A stretch of DNA of 64,000 bases, taken from Calliopum simillimum. Its lineage: Eukaryota; Arthropoda; Insecta; Diptera; Lauxaniidae. The position numbers were made by a program, and so were the translations under genes. Numbering within the stretch: position 1 is the first letter of the stretch; every line of letters starts with the position of its first letter. Shown in pieces: positions 34,187-44,367 of the stretch. The notes below the pieces were generated by a model. The model made no database searches. It saw only the letters and a list, made by a program, of their open reading frames with translations, and had not been told where the DNA came from. The stretch lies in assembly GCA_951812925.1 (NCBI GenBank), contig OX638369.1, positions 50,463,061 through 50,527,060 of the forward strand, given 5' to 3'.

Positions 34187-36186
34187 CCGTTGTGTCAACA
34201 GCTGTTGGGTTTTATCCACATCGACAGTAGATGTACCCGGGTACTTCATACGTTTTGTATGGCAGATAGTTGCTTTTGATATACAAATATTAACTACTAC
34301 CTGGATTCTTGTAATTTTCTGGTTTTTTTTTTTTTATTTCTTGGAAATATTGTCTAGTTAACAAAACTTTTATCATAATTTGGAAAAAAAATTTTTTGGT
34401 ACCTAAATAATCCATTTTTACCAAAAATGGGAATTGCCAAAATCCATAAAAATTTAACAATTTCCAAATTCTTTTTTAATCCTTGTAATTTGATCCCTTT
34501 TTACCAAGAAAAATAATTAACATTGAATTTTCATTCGCAGAATTCCGTTATATTTGAATTTAAAATCAACCCCTCTTGCTCATAGTGCTATTTTTAGTAC
34601 CTGCGCAGAATAATTATAACTCATAAAATATTTGTTCAATGTAAACATTTTTTTTTTTGAATGTGTAGGAAAACACGTCTACTAACAGGAACAAAAGGGT
34701 ATTTGGGAATATCTTGCCTACCTACCCTTGTACAACCAGTTTTGCAGGCAGAAACATGATTTTTTGCACAGGTTTCGTTTTGAGTAGTTTTGTATGCATA
34801 AGTCAGTTTATGTGCGATTTTTGAAGTGTAAAGACCTAAAAATTTATTTTGTGCGGCAAATATATAAAAAGTGAAAATAAAATGGCAGATGGTGAGTGCC
34901 TAGCTCCGCGTCAATTGAATGCACTACCGTATGAGGAGCAGTGTGACTATATACGCAGAATTATTGAGGCTTCTGACTACGAAGATAGTGACCACGAACA
35001 AGCGGTAGATCAAGAAAACTTAGAAGGAAATATTGATGACATTGGTGGTGAATCATCTGACATTGAACCAGTCCAGGAAACTGAGTATTACCCAGAGGAC
35101 GGGAGGGATTCAGACGAGGAGTATGAAGAACCGCCACTTGAAACTGGTGATTATTATACGGCAAGAGATGGCAATGTATGGTCGTCAATACCACCAATAC
35201 CTGGACGAATACGTGCGCACAACATTCTAAGAAGTTGCAATCCTGGACCAGTGGCATCGACAAATGGCTTGACAATGGCAGAAACCTTCAATCTTATGAT
35301 GTCAAATGAAATATGTGATGTAATTATTCGACATATTTCACATATTTCATTTGACATCATAAGATTGATATAAGAGCGGACAATAGCCATATTACGCGCA
35401 TATTTTCTACTAGACACGCTATGGAAGCCATATATGGTATGCCCTTGAAGATGAATGTTGGTGCACAAGAGGAAGTGGAACGTGACAGTTCTGGCCGCAT
35501 AAAAAGAAAAGGAAACTGCTATATTTGCATTGCAAAACGCCAAACGAGAAAAGTATGTGCAATTTGTAATAAGCCTGTGTGCGCAGAGCACTCGAAGGAT
35601 CATCCACAATGCCTCAGATGCTGCTAAAATTCATAAAATATATTTTTTACTTTCATTATAATGATTTTCTATAAATAAATAAACAAATTTCCATAAAATA
35701 AACAAAATATTTCCATTTATTTCTATATATTTGTATGAATTTTCATAGAAGTACCTGGGTACATCAGCTGTTGACGCTAGGTCATTTTCTAGTAACTGGG
35801 TTATATTTTCCAAACGGTTGGTCCAATTGACCTGACCAATATCAATTACATATTTCCAAGCTATGGTACGAAGTTTCATCAAGATTGGACCAGCCGCTTG
35901 GAAGATATAGCAATATAAAGTGAACTTTGCCATTTATTTCTATATATTTGTATGAATTTTCATACAAGTACCCGGGTACATCAGCAGTCGACGCCATTCC
36001 ACTAACTTGAATTTGGGCTGTATCGACTGAACTGCTGCTCCAATCTTGATGAAACTTTTCCACATGATGCAAAAGTGTATGGTTGAGGATATCATGAAAT
36101 TTCAGGTCAATCGGACTAACCGTTTGGAAGATACAACAAAATTAAAGTTGCAAATGTACCCGTGGGCTCTATGATCGACACAACGG
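34187..36186 (+). mobile_element. piggyBac-like transposon, 2000 bp, internally deleted
   Basis: The ends CCGTTGTGTC and GACACAACGG are inverted and sit inside duplicated TTAA (34183-34186 and 36187-36190), the piggyBac target. The interior keeps the two ends of a piggyBac-type transposase but not its middle. Removing the element and one TTAA restores the continuous arm of the host foldback element. Confidence 0.8.
34882..35627 (+). pseudogene. piggyBac transposase with the catalytic core deleted
   Basis: 34882-35318 encodes the acidic N-terminus and start of the family domain (WSSIPPIPGRIRAHNI, then TFNLMMSNEI). 35421-35627 encodes the C-terminal cysteine-rich finger (CYICIAKRQTRKVCAICNK, then ends CLRCC). 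The region that should carry the three catalytic Asp residues is absent. At the junction 35288-35318 a 31-nt stretch is copied in inverted form at 35338-35368, a likely repair scar. It cannot be active. Confidence 0.75.
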
Positions 36187-36530
36187 TTAAAATCCGTGTA
36201 AGTGCAGTTTTACTGTCACCGGCTCCCTGCCTATTAGTTTTACAGGAATAACAAATTTATACATTACTGTATGTGCTCAGCAATTAAAAATTTTGCTAGT
36301 AAAACTAAATAACTCAATATTACGACAGTTTACATAAAATAAAAAGTTTGCAAATATTGACAAAAATTTGTACCTTAACTGTCTTACTACGATATTTCCA
36401 TTTGTTTGTCAACAGGTTTTGATTTGCGCCTTATTACATGCGGCAGGCTGACGTCTTATGTAAGAACATATAAGAAATAATTTTATTTAACTAGTTTTAG
36501 GAATAATTAAAACATAAAATAAAAAGGTTG

Positions 36531-36750
36531 AATGATAATGGGCCTTATCCTGAATAAACATTCACGAGAATTTTTTTCTCGGAAACCCTGGCGTGCTAGT
36601 GCAAAAAAAAAAAAAAAATGTTTGGAACGGTTATCTGCAATAATTTTGGAGGAAGTTTTGTGACATTTTTAGCAGGAAATGATAATGGGCCTTTTATCCT
36701 GAATAAACATTCACTAGAATTTTTTTCTCGAAACCCCATGCATGCTCAAC
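36531..36750 (+). repeat. Pair of direct repeats, about 70 bp each
   Basis: 36531-36600 and 36678-36750 share AATGATAATGGGCC, CCTGAATAAACATTCAC and GAATTTTTTTCTC, separated by about 77 bp. Both are followed by an A run. The second abuts the Helitron-like copy. The origin is unknown. Confidence 0.55.
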
Positions 36751-36762
36751 AAAAAAAAAAAA

Positions 36763-37172
36763 CTAGTAAGGGTGTAACCTTTGGCCTGGCCAAACATTAA
36801 ATACCCTACACTGCAGTATTTTGAAATTTTTGCTTCTATGGGAGGTGCCACGCCCTTTTGTCTAAGTTCACCTGGTTTTTGCTCAGAGCGTGCATTTATA
36901 GGCTTTAGTAATTGAGTGAAATTTAAATGAATTATCCTAAAAAACTCTTTTAGTATAGCGTTTTCAAGCTTTTGCTTGTATGGGAGGTGCCACGCCCTCT
37001 TGTCCGATTTCACCCAGTTTTTGCTCTGAGCTTGCGCTAACAATTCGTAGTATTTAAGTGTATTTTAGTTGAATTATCGTGAAAAATACTCCTAAAGTTG
37101 TATTTTGAATATATTTTTTGTATGGGCGGTAGGCGTGTCCGTTGACCGATTTCGCTCATTTTCAATCCCACA
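36763..37172 (-). mobile_element. Helitron-like repeat family, copy 3 (truncated)
   Basis: The CTAG terminus is at 36763-36766, then the hairpin TTTGGCCTGGCCAAA (sense of the plus strand), TACCCTACACTGCAG, two GGTGCCACGCCC units, and the GTAGGCGTGTCCGTTGACC block. The other end is missing. Confidence 0.55.
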
Positions 37173-38018
37173 AGCTAACTTTTACGACAAAGCCAACATA
37201 TTAAATAATATTGTTGAACCATTATCTTTGCCACGATATTTGATATGAAAAATCGTCACGCGACATTGTTTCAACGAAAATTTTAAGCCGGGTTAAGCCT
37301 TTTTATGTGACTATGAATGTTCCTTATGACTATAAACGTCCCATATGTATAGTGGTTTTTTGGAAAAAGATTTTAAACAAATTCATAATAAGGCCCAATA
37401 AAACGTGTCTTTATGTCTGATTTGAAGTATGCGTTGTACTTGAGGGAACCAATTTGTGATATCTTTTTTAATAAATGATTTTACACCAAAATAACTTACT
37501 GATACAGGTAACTCAAAGATACTATTATTGGACTATAGTATCAGAAGCACAAAAATCTCTTAATACAGCTAAATCGAAAAACTTCACAAAAACAATGTTG
37601 ATATGTTAAAATATGCTAAGTCTTTTGTGAACCATCTGATTCGCTGGTGCGATGTGACTTCAAAAATTCGCTGCAACCGGAATTTTACTTCAATTTGATA
37701 ATTCTTTGCAGATATTTATTTAATTTTAGTTAGACATATACTCAAAACAGAAGGCCCTATAACCGTTTTCAAATCGCCTTTTTACGACACTTCGATTAAC
37801 TTGGCAGTACATTAAATTTAAGCGAATAGAACTAGGCTCGTGTAAGCCGTAATAAATAAATAAAATAAAAATAAATATAAATAAAAATACATGTTATTAA
37901 ATGTTTTCAATTTTCATTCGTGTTTTTGCCATATCTGGTGAATGAAATTTAGTCAACTCGCAAACCGTACCAGCTCATTTTTCACATTTTTGCGACTCCA
38001 TTTTGATGTTTGAAGCTA

Positions 38019-38141
38019 ATGCTTAAGCGTCCGCGTTTGCCCTCGGTCAAAATCGAATTGGTACATTCGGAAACCATACTACGAAAATGTATGCGATTCG
38101 CTAAATCAGTAGATTTAACAATTTCAGTCGGCTCGCGAATG
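38019..38141 (+). CDS. Possible orphan first coding exon, unknown product
   Basis: From ATG 38019 there are 41 codons (start MLKRPRLPSVKIELV) before an in-frame donor ATG/GTAGGT. The peptide is basic, with a plausible coding look, and the frame runs open to 38222 if unspliced. No matching downstream exon on the plus strand was found; the snoRNA host gene lies next door on the minus strand. It may be a real gene start, possibly divergent from another unit, or chance. I do not recognise the protein. Confidence 0.3.
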
Positions 38142-38408
38142 GTAGGTTATAAAGCACATTATCTAGTTTTTTTAACAGGGTTTCTATATTGTAAAAAAAC
38201 CTCAGACTTGAAAGTATGCTGATATAATTTTTTATACAATCAAGTAACACTTCTTAAAAAAAAAAAATCTTACCTAGTTATGAGGATATGCATATCTATT
38301 TCACGAACTGATATCTGAGACGGAATCCAACTTGACTGTTTTAAAAAAAGAAACAAAAGATTGTATTAATAATTTCATAATAATGTTTATGAATTTTTTA
38401 AGGCTAAA

Positions 38409-38487
38409 AATATTCAGTGTTTTTAAATTAAATATGATAAATCTTTCATTTTATTCAGATGTCCCTATCAGTGAACTCATCATTGGT
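38409..38487 (-). ncRNA. Box C/D snoRNA, type A, copy 1
   Basis: Minus strand: box C TGATGA (38477-38482), GATAGGGACA before D' CTGA (38455-38458), C' ATGAAAG, box D CTGA (38414-38417). The predicted methylation target is the C following UGU in UGUCCCUAUC of 28S rRNA (rule of five bases before D'). Confidence 0.65.
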
Positions 38488-38685
38488 CTCATATCTTATA
38501 TACTTTAGAAAATTTGGTTACTAACCTCTTAATATATGAAGTTAAAAGCTTGAAAGTACCATCTGAAAAAGAAATATTGTTGTATTAGAGAAAAAAATAA
38601 GTTGAAAATATAAATAAAAAAATTAAAATACAAATATGTACATGTTTTTATTTAATATGCAATGTACATAAATATTCAAATCAGT

Positions 38686-38749
38686 GAAATTTAATTGATA
38701 AATCTATCATAGATCTCAGTTGTCCCTATCAATTTTATCATCATTTAAA
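38686..38749 (-). ncRNA. Box C/D snoRNA, type B, copy 1
   Basis: Minus strand: box C ATGATGA (38738-38744), guide GATAGGGACA, D' CTGA (38716-38719), C' ATGATAG, box D CTGA (38691-38694). Same guide as type A but a different spacer before box D. Confidence 0.65.
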
Positions 38750-38939
38750 GAAATCAAGAGGATAAAAAAATACAAAATTTGTACCTACTTTGAAATTGCA
38801 CTAAGTGACCTTCTGCTTCCTATCATCAAAGTAATGTTCCGTGTCTTCATATTTGCCGAGTTTTCCTAGGCAGGATGCCTAAAAGAGACAAATGTTAATA
38901 TATCTTTATAATATTGTTAATAAATCTTATAAGCATTAA

Positions 38940-39016
38940 AATATTCAGTTTTTCAATGAAAATATGACAAATCTTTCATGGTATTCAGATGTCCCTATCA
39001 GTGATCTCATCATTGA
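38940..39016 (-). ncRNA. Box C/D snoRNA, type A, copy 2
   Basis: Minus strand: box C TGATGA (39007-39012), guide GATAGGGACA, D' CTGA (38985-38988), C' ATGAAAG, box D CTGA (38945-38948). Confidence 0.65.
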
Positions 39017-39147
39017 TAAATCTAAATATACTTTAGAAAACTTGCGTACTAACCTCTTTTTATCTGTAATTAAGAGCTTGAACGGTCTATCTGAAAATAA
39101 TATTTCTTATTAACTTTGTTTGTATATTTGTATTAATATAATATTAT

Positions 39148-39232
39148 ATATCTTCAAATCAGTGAAAATTAGTTGATAAATCTATCATGGAAGTCAGTTG
39201 TCCCTATCAATTTTATCATCATTTGAAGATAT
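39148..39232 (-). ncRNA. Box C/D snoRNA, type B, copy 2 (best terminal stem)
   Basis: Minus strand: box C ATGATGA (39216-39222), guide GATAGGGACA, D' CTGA (39194-39197), C' ATGATAG, box D CTGA (39159-39162). The flanks 39148-39158 and 39222-39232 are perfectly complementary over 11 bp, forming the terminal stem expected of C/D snoRNAs. This copy gives the strongest evidence for the class and strand. Confidence 0.75.
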
Positions 39233-39431
39233 CCAATGTAAAATAAAGAATAACAATCATGCACCTTCAAATTGACTTAAGCGTTCCTTTACATCACATC
39301 CTATCACCAAAGTATTGCCACGTATCAACCTATTTGTCAAAGGTTTTCTGAAGCAGGATGACAGCTAACAGCCTGAAAATAGACATAAGTTATTATAACT
39401 TCATTATGTTTATGCTTTTTTTGAACATGGA

Positions 39432-39509
39432 AATTTTCAGTTTTTCAGTTGAAATATGATAAATCTTTCATGGTATTCAGATGTCCCTATCGATGATTTC
39501 ATCAAAAAT
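39432..39509 (-). ncRNA. Box C/D snoRNA, type A, copy 3
   Basis: Minus strand: box C TGATGA (39499-39504), guide GATAGGGACA, D' CTGA (39477-39480), C' ATGAAAG, box D CTGA (39437-39440; a second CTGA at 39445-39448 is possible). Confidence 0.65.
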
Positions 39510-39649
39510 AAAACCAAATATAGATGCAAAAATGTTTGTACTAACCCATTTTCACACATAAGAACTGGAATAGTTTATCTGAAAAATAAAAAATAATTAT
39601 GATTAAGTAACTTAATGTAGTATGGCAAAAACTATTACTAAACTATATG

Positions 39650-39729
39650 TTTTCAAGTCAGTAAAATTTAATTGATAAATCTATCATGGAACTCAGTTGT
39701 CCCTATCAATGCTATCATCATTTGAAGAA
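39650..39729 (-). ncRNA. Box C/D snoRNA, type B, copy 3
   Basis: Minus strand: box C ATGATGA (39715-39721), guide GATAGGGACA, D' CTGA (39693-39696), C' ATGATAG, box D CTGA (39658-39661). The flanks CTTCAA and TTGAA can pair as a terminal stem. It is the first snoRNA of the array in transcription order. Confidence 0.7.
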
Positions 39730-39763
39730 GATTGAATTAAAAAATAATAAAATGTGTAGTTAT

Positions 39764-39888
39764 ATATCAAAACTGCCTAAGTCCTCTCTGGTACGTAGGT
39801 AAAATAAAATAAATTATAATCAGTTTAATAGAATTTTTTCTATTTGGCCTGCATATCGGTGAAGGACTTAGGCAGTTTTGATATTCAA
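39764..39888. repeat. Inverted repeat beside the snoRNA array
   Basis: ATCAAAACTGCCTAAGTCCT at 39767-39786 is repeated inverted (AGGACTTAGGCAGTTTTGAT) at about 39865-39884, with an 80-bp spacer. The left copy aligns with the end of the longer host exons, so part of an exon seems to have been copied and turned around. Confidence 0.5.
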
Positions 39889-40525
39889 CGACACTAATAT
39901 AATAAATATAAAAACATCCAAATAACGTGGAAATAATGTCTCACAGGGGGTTCCCTTTTCTAATAAAACCGGCATTCCACGTGAACTGCGCAGGTAAAAA
40001 ATTTTTATGTTTTCGATTTTAGTAATAAATACTATATTTGATTATCTTATACCTACATTATATAAAACCTCGATTTTGCAAAAAATACGTTTCAAGTTTT
40101 CAATTGAAAAAGTTATTTCGTTCTCAAACGGTGAACGTATAAGATATTAATATGAAATTTTTACACAACATGAAGCATGATATAACGGCTTTTTGAAGTA
40201 TCTTTGATGTTTTATCAAATAACCTTAAAACAAAATAACTACAAATTAAACTATTAATACTATTTACACTATTTACATACTTAAAAATGACGTTACATTA
40301 AGTTTATATTAGCCTCTATGTGGACCAGGTCTTTTTTTCTTGAAAAATTCCGGTAAAAGTGATGTGGTATTGATATTAGATTCTAAATCAAGATTTTCAT
40401 TTATATTGTCCACAGGCGAAATGTAAGCGAAGCTATACCAATTGAATTCACGTTGAGTTATATACCGAATTAATCAAATCGTTTTCTATGTAGGGAAGTT
40501 TGTAGAAGTAACCAGTTTTAGTCTA

Positions 40526-40870
40526 ACTTACCCATTTGGCATGGGCAAAAATTGAATACCCTGCACTGCAGTATTTTGAATATTTTACTTGTACGGGGAA
40601 TGCCACGCACGCTTTTCTGTTCGAGTTCGCATAGTTTTTTCTCAGAGCTTGCATATACTATCCCCAATGTCTAAGTGAAATTTGGGTGGATTATCTCAAA
40701 AAACGTTTTCAATACAACATTTGGAATCTTTTGCCTATATGGGAGGTACCATGCCTCCTTGTCCGAATTCTTCTAGTTTTTGCACTGAGCTTGCACCTAT
40801 CGTCCCTAGTATTTATGTGTATTTTGGTGACGCTGATCAAGCAAATATATACTTGTCTATACCTGACTGT
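40526..40870 (-). mobile_element. Helitron-like repeat family, copy 4 (diverged)
   Basis: TACCCTGCACTGCAGTATT, GCCACGC and TGACGCTGATCAAG show membership in the family. The hairpin has decayed to TTTGGCATGGGCAAA and the terminal CTAG to CTAA. It is the most diverged copy. Confidence 0.45.
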
Positions 40871-40977
40871 ACTACTCACTACTACTACGTCACTTAAGCA
40901 CCAGCATGGTAAGAGCATGGTAACATGGAATGATGCAAAATGTAATGGATGACTTCAAATTTAGGCTTAATTTTACT

Positions 40978-41413
40978 TTATCGACTGTTGTTGTTTTTTT
41001 TTTTTTTTTTTTTTTGCCCAAATAGGGCTTTGAAAATTAATCATAACAACAACAACAACAACAACCTCTGAGCGGATCTACTTTCGGAGATATAGCCATC
41101 GGAAGATCGGGATATATCTTTTATAAAAATCGGTATAAGTTGGGAACCCCTGGATGGATTTTAAAAATATTGGTGTCATATGAAAGGTATTTTACCGGGT
41201 TATACAATTGATGTACAAAGTTTTTCAATTTGAGTGATAGTTTTCGAGATATGACAATTTTTCACCGATTTTTATAAAAGACATATCCCGACCTTCCGAT
41301 GGCTATATCTCCGAAAGTAAATCCGCTCAGAGGTTGTTGTTGCTGTTGTTGTAATTAGTTCCCAGAGCCCTATTTGGGCAAAAAAAATAAAAAAAAACAA
41401 CAACAGTCGATAA
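40978..41413. mobile_element. Palindromic MITE, about 436 bp
   Basis: It starts TTTATCGACTGTTGTTG and ends in the inverse. Inside the ends lie TTTGCCCAAATAGGGCT, a CAA/TTG microsatellite, CCTCTGAGCGGAT and TTCGGAGATATAGCCATC, all mirrored on the other arm. The central CCCCTGGATGGATTTTAAAA and GGTGTCATATGAAAGGT are shared with the 14615-15495 element. Non-coding. Confidence 0.6.
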
Positions 41414-42966
41414 ATAAAATTGTTCCCATTCATTCACCTTAAAGAAAGGCACCAAAAAAGATATCATGGTTCCAAATATAGATTCTTTATCGAATTTGGC
41501 GGTAATTTTTCTTAACCTCTATAATTTTCTTTATTACTTATAGTATAGAACTATTTTTCGCTATATTTACAGTATTATAGTATTATCCACTTTCCACAAA
41601 TTTTTAAATCAAATATAAGTGTTCTTACCATGCGTTTATTCCTGAAATACCAAAATGCGGAAGCTGTCAGATATAGAGCGTTGCCACCGTTCTACAAAGC
41701 AAAAATTTTAGTCACTAAAAGCATGATAAGAGTCCCCGCCTACTAACAAGATAAGAGTTGCACAACTTATACCATATTCACACTTGCCTTGTTGAACAAA
41801 TGAAATAAGAAAATTAATCATCGCCGTTTATACCTTTACCTTAATTAATGGCTCTGTCATTTGAATAACAATTATTTTGAAGTTTACTAAATCACAACAC
41901 TGTTTTCTCTTTTTTCACTTTAATAAATTATTTTCTTCATCCCTTTTCATTTTCTAAATTTTTTTGAAAAAAATGAGACCTGAGATACCTCCTGCCAATT
42001 TTTTGGTTTAAACTATTTTTTAAAAACTAGCTTTTCCATACAAATCGAAAAGTTTTTTATATGGAAAACAATCCTAGTTAGTGCTTAATCAGCATCTATC
42101 TGGTTAACCAGGCAAGTGAGAATAAGGGATTAGCTACGAAGGTATGGAGGCATAGGAAATAGCAGTTTACTCAACGAAATTTTTCAAGCAAATTTTTTTA
42201 CTGTCAGTCAACACTTTTGGTTCATATTATCAGCAAAAAAAAAAAAAAAAACATATTTTATAAATTAAAAATGTTTTTGAACCCTGCTGGCATAGAGTAT
42301 CCTACCCAAGTCTACTCAATGCTAGCTGAATTCTTGATATTTGTGTGCCATATACTTTTCAGTCCTTATTATTTTTTGCATCGATATCAAATCAAATGTG
42401 CAATAAAAGTCGACAAAAATCATTTGTTCGTAGTTGAGAAGTTAGCACACATACTTAACACTACTCACTTAATCGATGCAGGAATAATGCTCCATACAAA
42501 GTTGTGTCATTTTGACATAAGTATGAAATGCGATATTTTCCGCTGTTTGAATGAATCCCCCCCTATGATGCGCCGGTGCTTAGGGGTTCGGATGACATAA
42601 ATATATTTAGTTTGACGGAGGTATGGAAAACAGCTTAATGCAATGACTACCAATTTTAAACTTTTGATTTTATCCGTCAAATTTTATCTGTTACAATTTT
42701 TTTACGCAAACATACATACTAAATGTTATAACTGTATATACCAAATGTTATGATCATTGAAAATTTCAAAACAAATCCTTTTTTAATTATTGGTAAGTAT
42801 TTATACCGCTTGAAGAAAAAGAAATGTGACAATGGAAAGATATCGCACAAATTTAATACTACAAAGCAAATATTCTTTAACAAAAATAGGTCGTCTTCAA
42901 GTGAAATCTAGATTGTTTATTGTCATTAATTGGACCTTTCTTTAACTTGAATTTAGAGTTTTTATT
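41414..42966. other. Intergenic stretch, no supported gene
   Basis: A plus-strand frame at 42270-42600 is open for about 110 codons, but it has no recognisable domain, no clear splice context and low-complexity lysine at its start. I leave it uncalled. Confidence 0.45.
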
Positions 42967-43930
42967 ATACCCTACACCCGGTGTCCTTCCGTTTGTAACG
43001 CAGAGAAGGAGGCGTGGCAGATATAGAAAAGTATATATATTCTTGATCAGCGTCACCTCCTGAGTCGATAAAGCCATGCCCGTCTCTCTGGCTGGCTGGC
43101 TGGGTGGGTGGCTGGCTGGGTGGCTGGCTGTGTGTTGAAATACACTTTTTGGAAAAACTGAGCAAGATATTTCAATGAAATTTGGTACACTACCTCCGTC
43201 GCCAAAGATAGCTTGGGGGATTGAAAATAAGCGAAATCGGTCAACGGACACGCCTACCACCCATACAAAAAATATATTCAAAATGCAAAAATAAGAGCAT
43301 TATTTGCAATAAAAGAAGCAAAATACACATAAATACTAGGGGAAGAAAGTAGAAGCTCTGAGAAAAAACTAGGCGAACTCGAACTAGAGGGCGTGGCACC
43401 TCCCATATAAACAAAAGTTTCAAAATGTTAAACGGAAAATGTTTTTTGAGATAACCCAACCAAATTACACTCAAACACTCGGATCTACAAATGCAAGCTA
43501 AACGCATGATCTAGGGTAACTCGGACAAGAGGGCGTGGCACCTCTCATATAAGCAAAATTTTCAAAATTATATAATAACAAAGTGTTTTTTGAGATAATC
43601 CAACCAAATTTCACTCAAACACGAAGAACATTAATTGTAAACTCTGAGTTTAAAGAAGGCGAAGTAGGATAAGAAGGCGTGGCACCTCCCATATAAGCGA
43701 AAGTTTCAAAATACTATACTGAAAGATTTTTTTAAGAAAACCCTACCGAATTTTACTCAAACACTCAGAACAGTTAATGCAAGCTCTACGCAAAATCAAG
43801 GTAAGCTCAAAGGTGAGGGCGTGGCACTTTCCATATAAGCAATATGTTCTTATACTCTCCTAATAATATACTTGAAATGCAGTGTAGGGTATTTAGTTTT
43901 TGGCCAGGCCAAAGATACCACCCTTACTAG
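42967..43930 (+). mobile_element. Helitron-like repeat family, copy 5 (most complete)
   Basis: The copy begins TACCCTACACCCGG, then TTCTTGATCAGCGTCACC and a GGCT microsatellite, then four tandem units of about 145 bp each marked by GGCGTGGCAC (about 43390, 43531, 43678 and 43820). It ends with GTGTAGGGTA, the hairpin TTTGGCCAGGCCAAA, ten more bases and CTAG (43927-43930) followed by T. A 3' hairpin shortly before CTRR with T outside, plus internal tandem units, is the layout of non-autonomous Helitrons. The 5' TC of canonical Helitrons is not evident, so the class is an inference. No coding capacity. Confidence 0.55.
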
Positions 43931-44367
43931 TTAAAAATAGCTCTAATGAGACTACTGAATTACTGTTTTTTATTTTTTAGGGGAGCCGTTAAGAAATACC
44001 ACATAATTTTATATAATTAAATATTAATCTATTATTATTTTAAGAACTTATTTGAAGTTTAATTATTGAAACCACTACGTTAAGATTTAGCATAAAAAAA
44101 TCTTTAAATTGAATTTAAATGGAAAACATTATAAACAAACTAGAGATCAACACGTCTTACTTTTAGCATCTCTGACTCCAAAAGACACGTCAGAACTGTC
44201 AAAAATAAAGTAAATAAACCTTTGGCAGATACAGGTTTGACGTCAAGGTTTTCTACTTTTGAGTGATGCCAGACTGAACTTATAAGCCCGGATTGTATAC
44301 TTTTCTAGAAAGCAAGAATTTCGTGGGAAGTTGTCAGAGTAACTCAAATCTCGAAAAAAACAGAACT

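Larger units (their letters stand above)
32897..36228. mobile_element. Foldback element with long arms, interrupted by a piggyBac element
   Basis: The left arm starts GGGAGCCGGTGACAGTAAAA at 32900 and runs to about 33290. The right arm is its inverse at about 33835-34186, with its last 38 bp displaced to 36191-36228 by the piggyBac insertion. The arms share TTGGTGTGCC, TCTGGCACACCGATTTAAAG and ATACCTGTCATACC. No target duplication is obvious. The 540-bp centre has no gene. Confidence 0.7.
38274..39578 (-). ncRNA. Non-coding snoRNA host gene (UHG-type), exons between snoRNAs
   Basis: On the minus strand a regular exon-intron ladder is visible. Exons are 39546-39578, 39265-39372, 39054-39090, 38789-38878, 38526-38562 and 38274-38335. 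They are preceded by acceptors such as TTTTTCAG, CTTTTTCAG, TTTTAG and AAACAG and followed by donors GTTAGT, GTGCAT, GTAGGT or GTAAGA. Each intron holds one box C/D snoRNA. The exons alternate between a short type (33-37 nt) and a longer type (90-108 nt), and exons of one type resemble each other, so the unit arose by tandem duplication. No conserved reading frame crosses the exons, as expected for a host whose spliced RNA is a by-product. The transcription start (to the right of 39721) is not located. Confidence 0.6.

Noticed and set aside
38409..39729. Array of similar 500-bp units read as a satellite or CRISPR-like repeat
   Set aside because: The conserved parts are exactly the C/D boxes, guide and splice sites on the minus strand, with diverged spacers of unequal length. 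snoRNA introns explain it better.
42270..42600. Open plus-strand frame of about 110 codons
   Set aside because: No domain, no Kozak or splice support, lysine homopolymer start and intergenic repeats around it. Probably chance.
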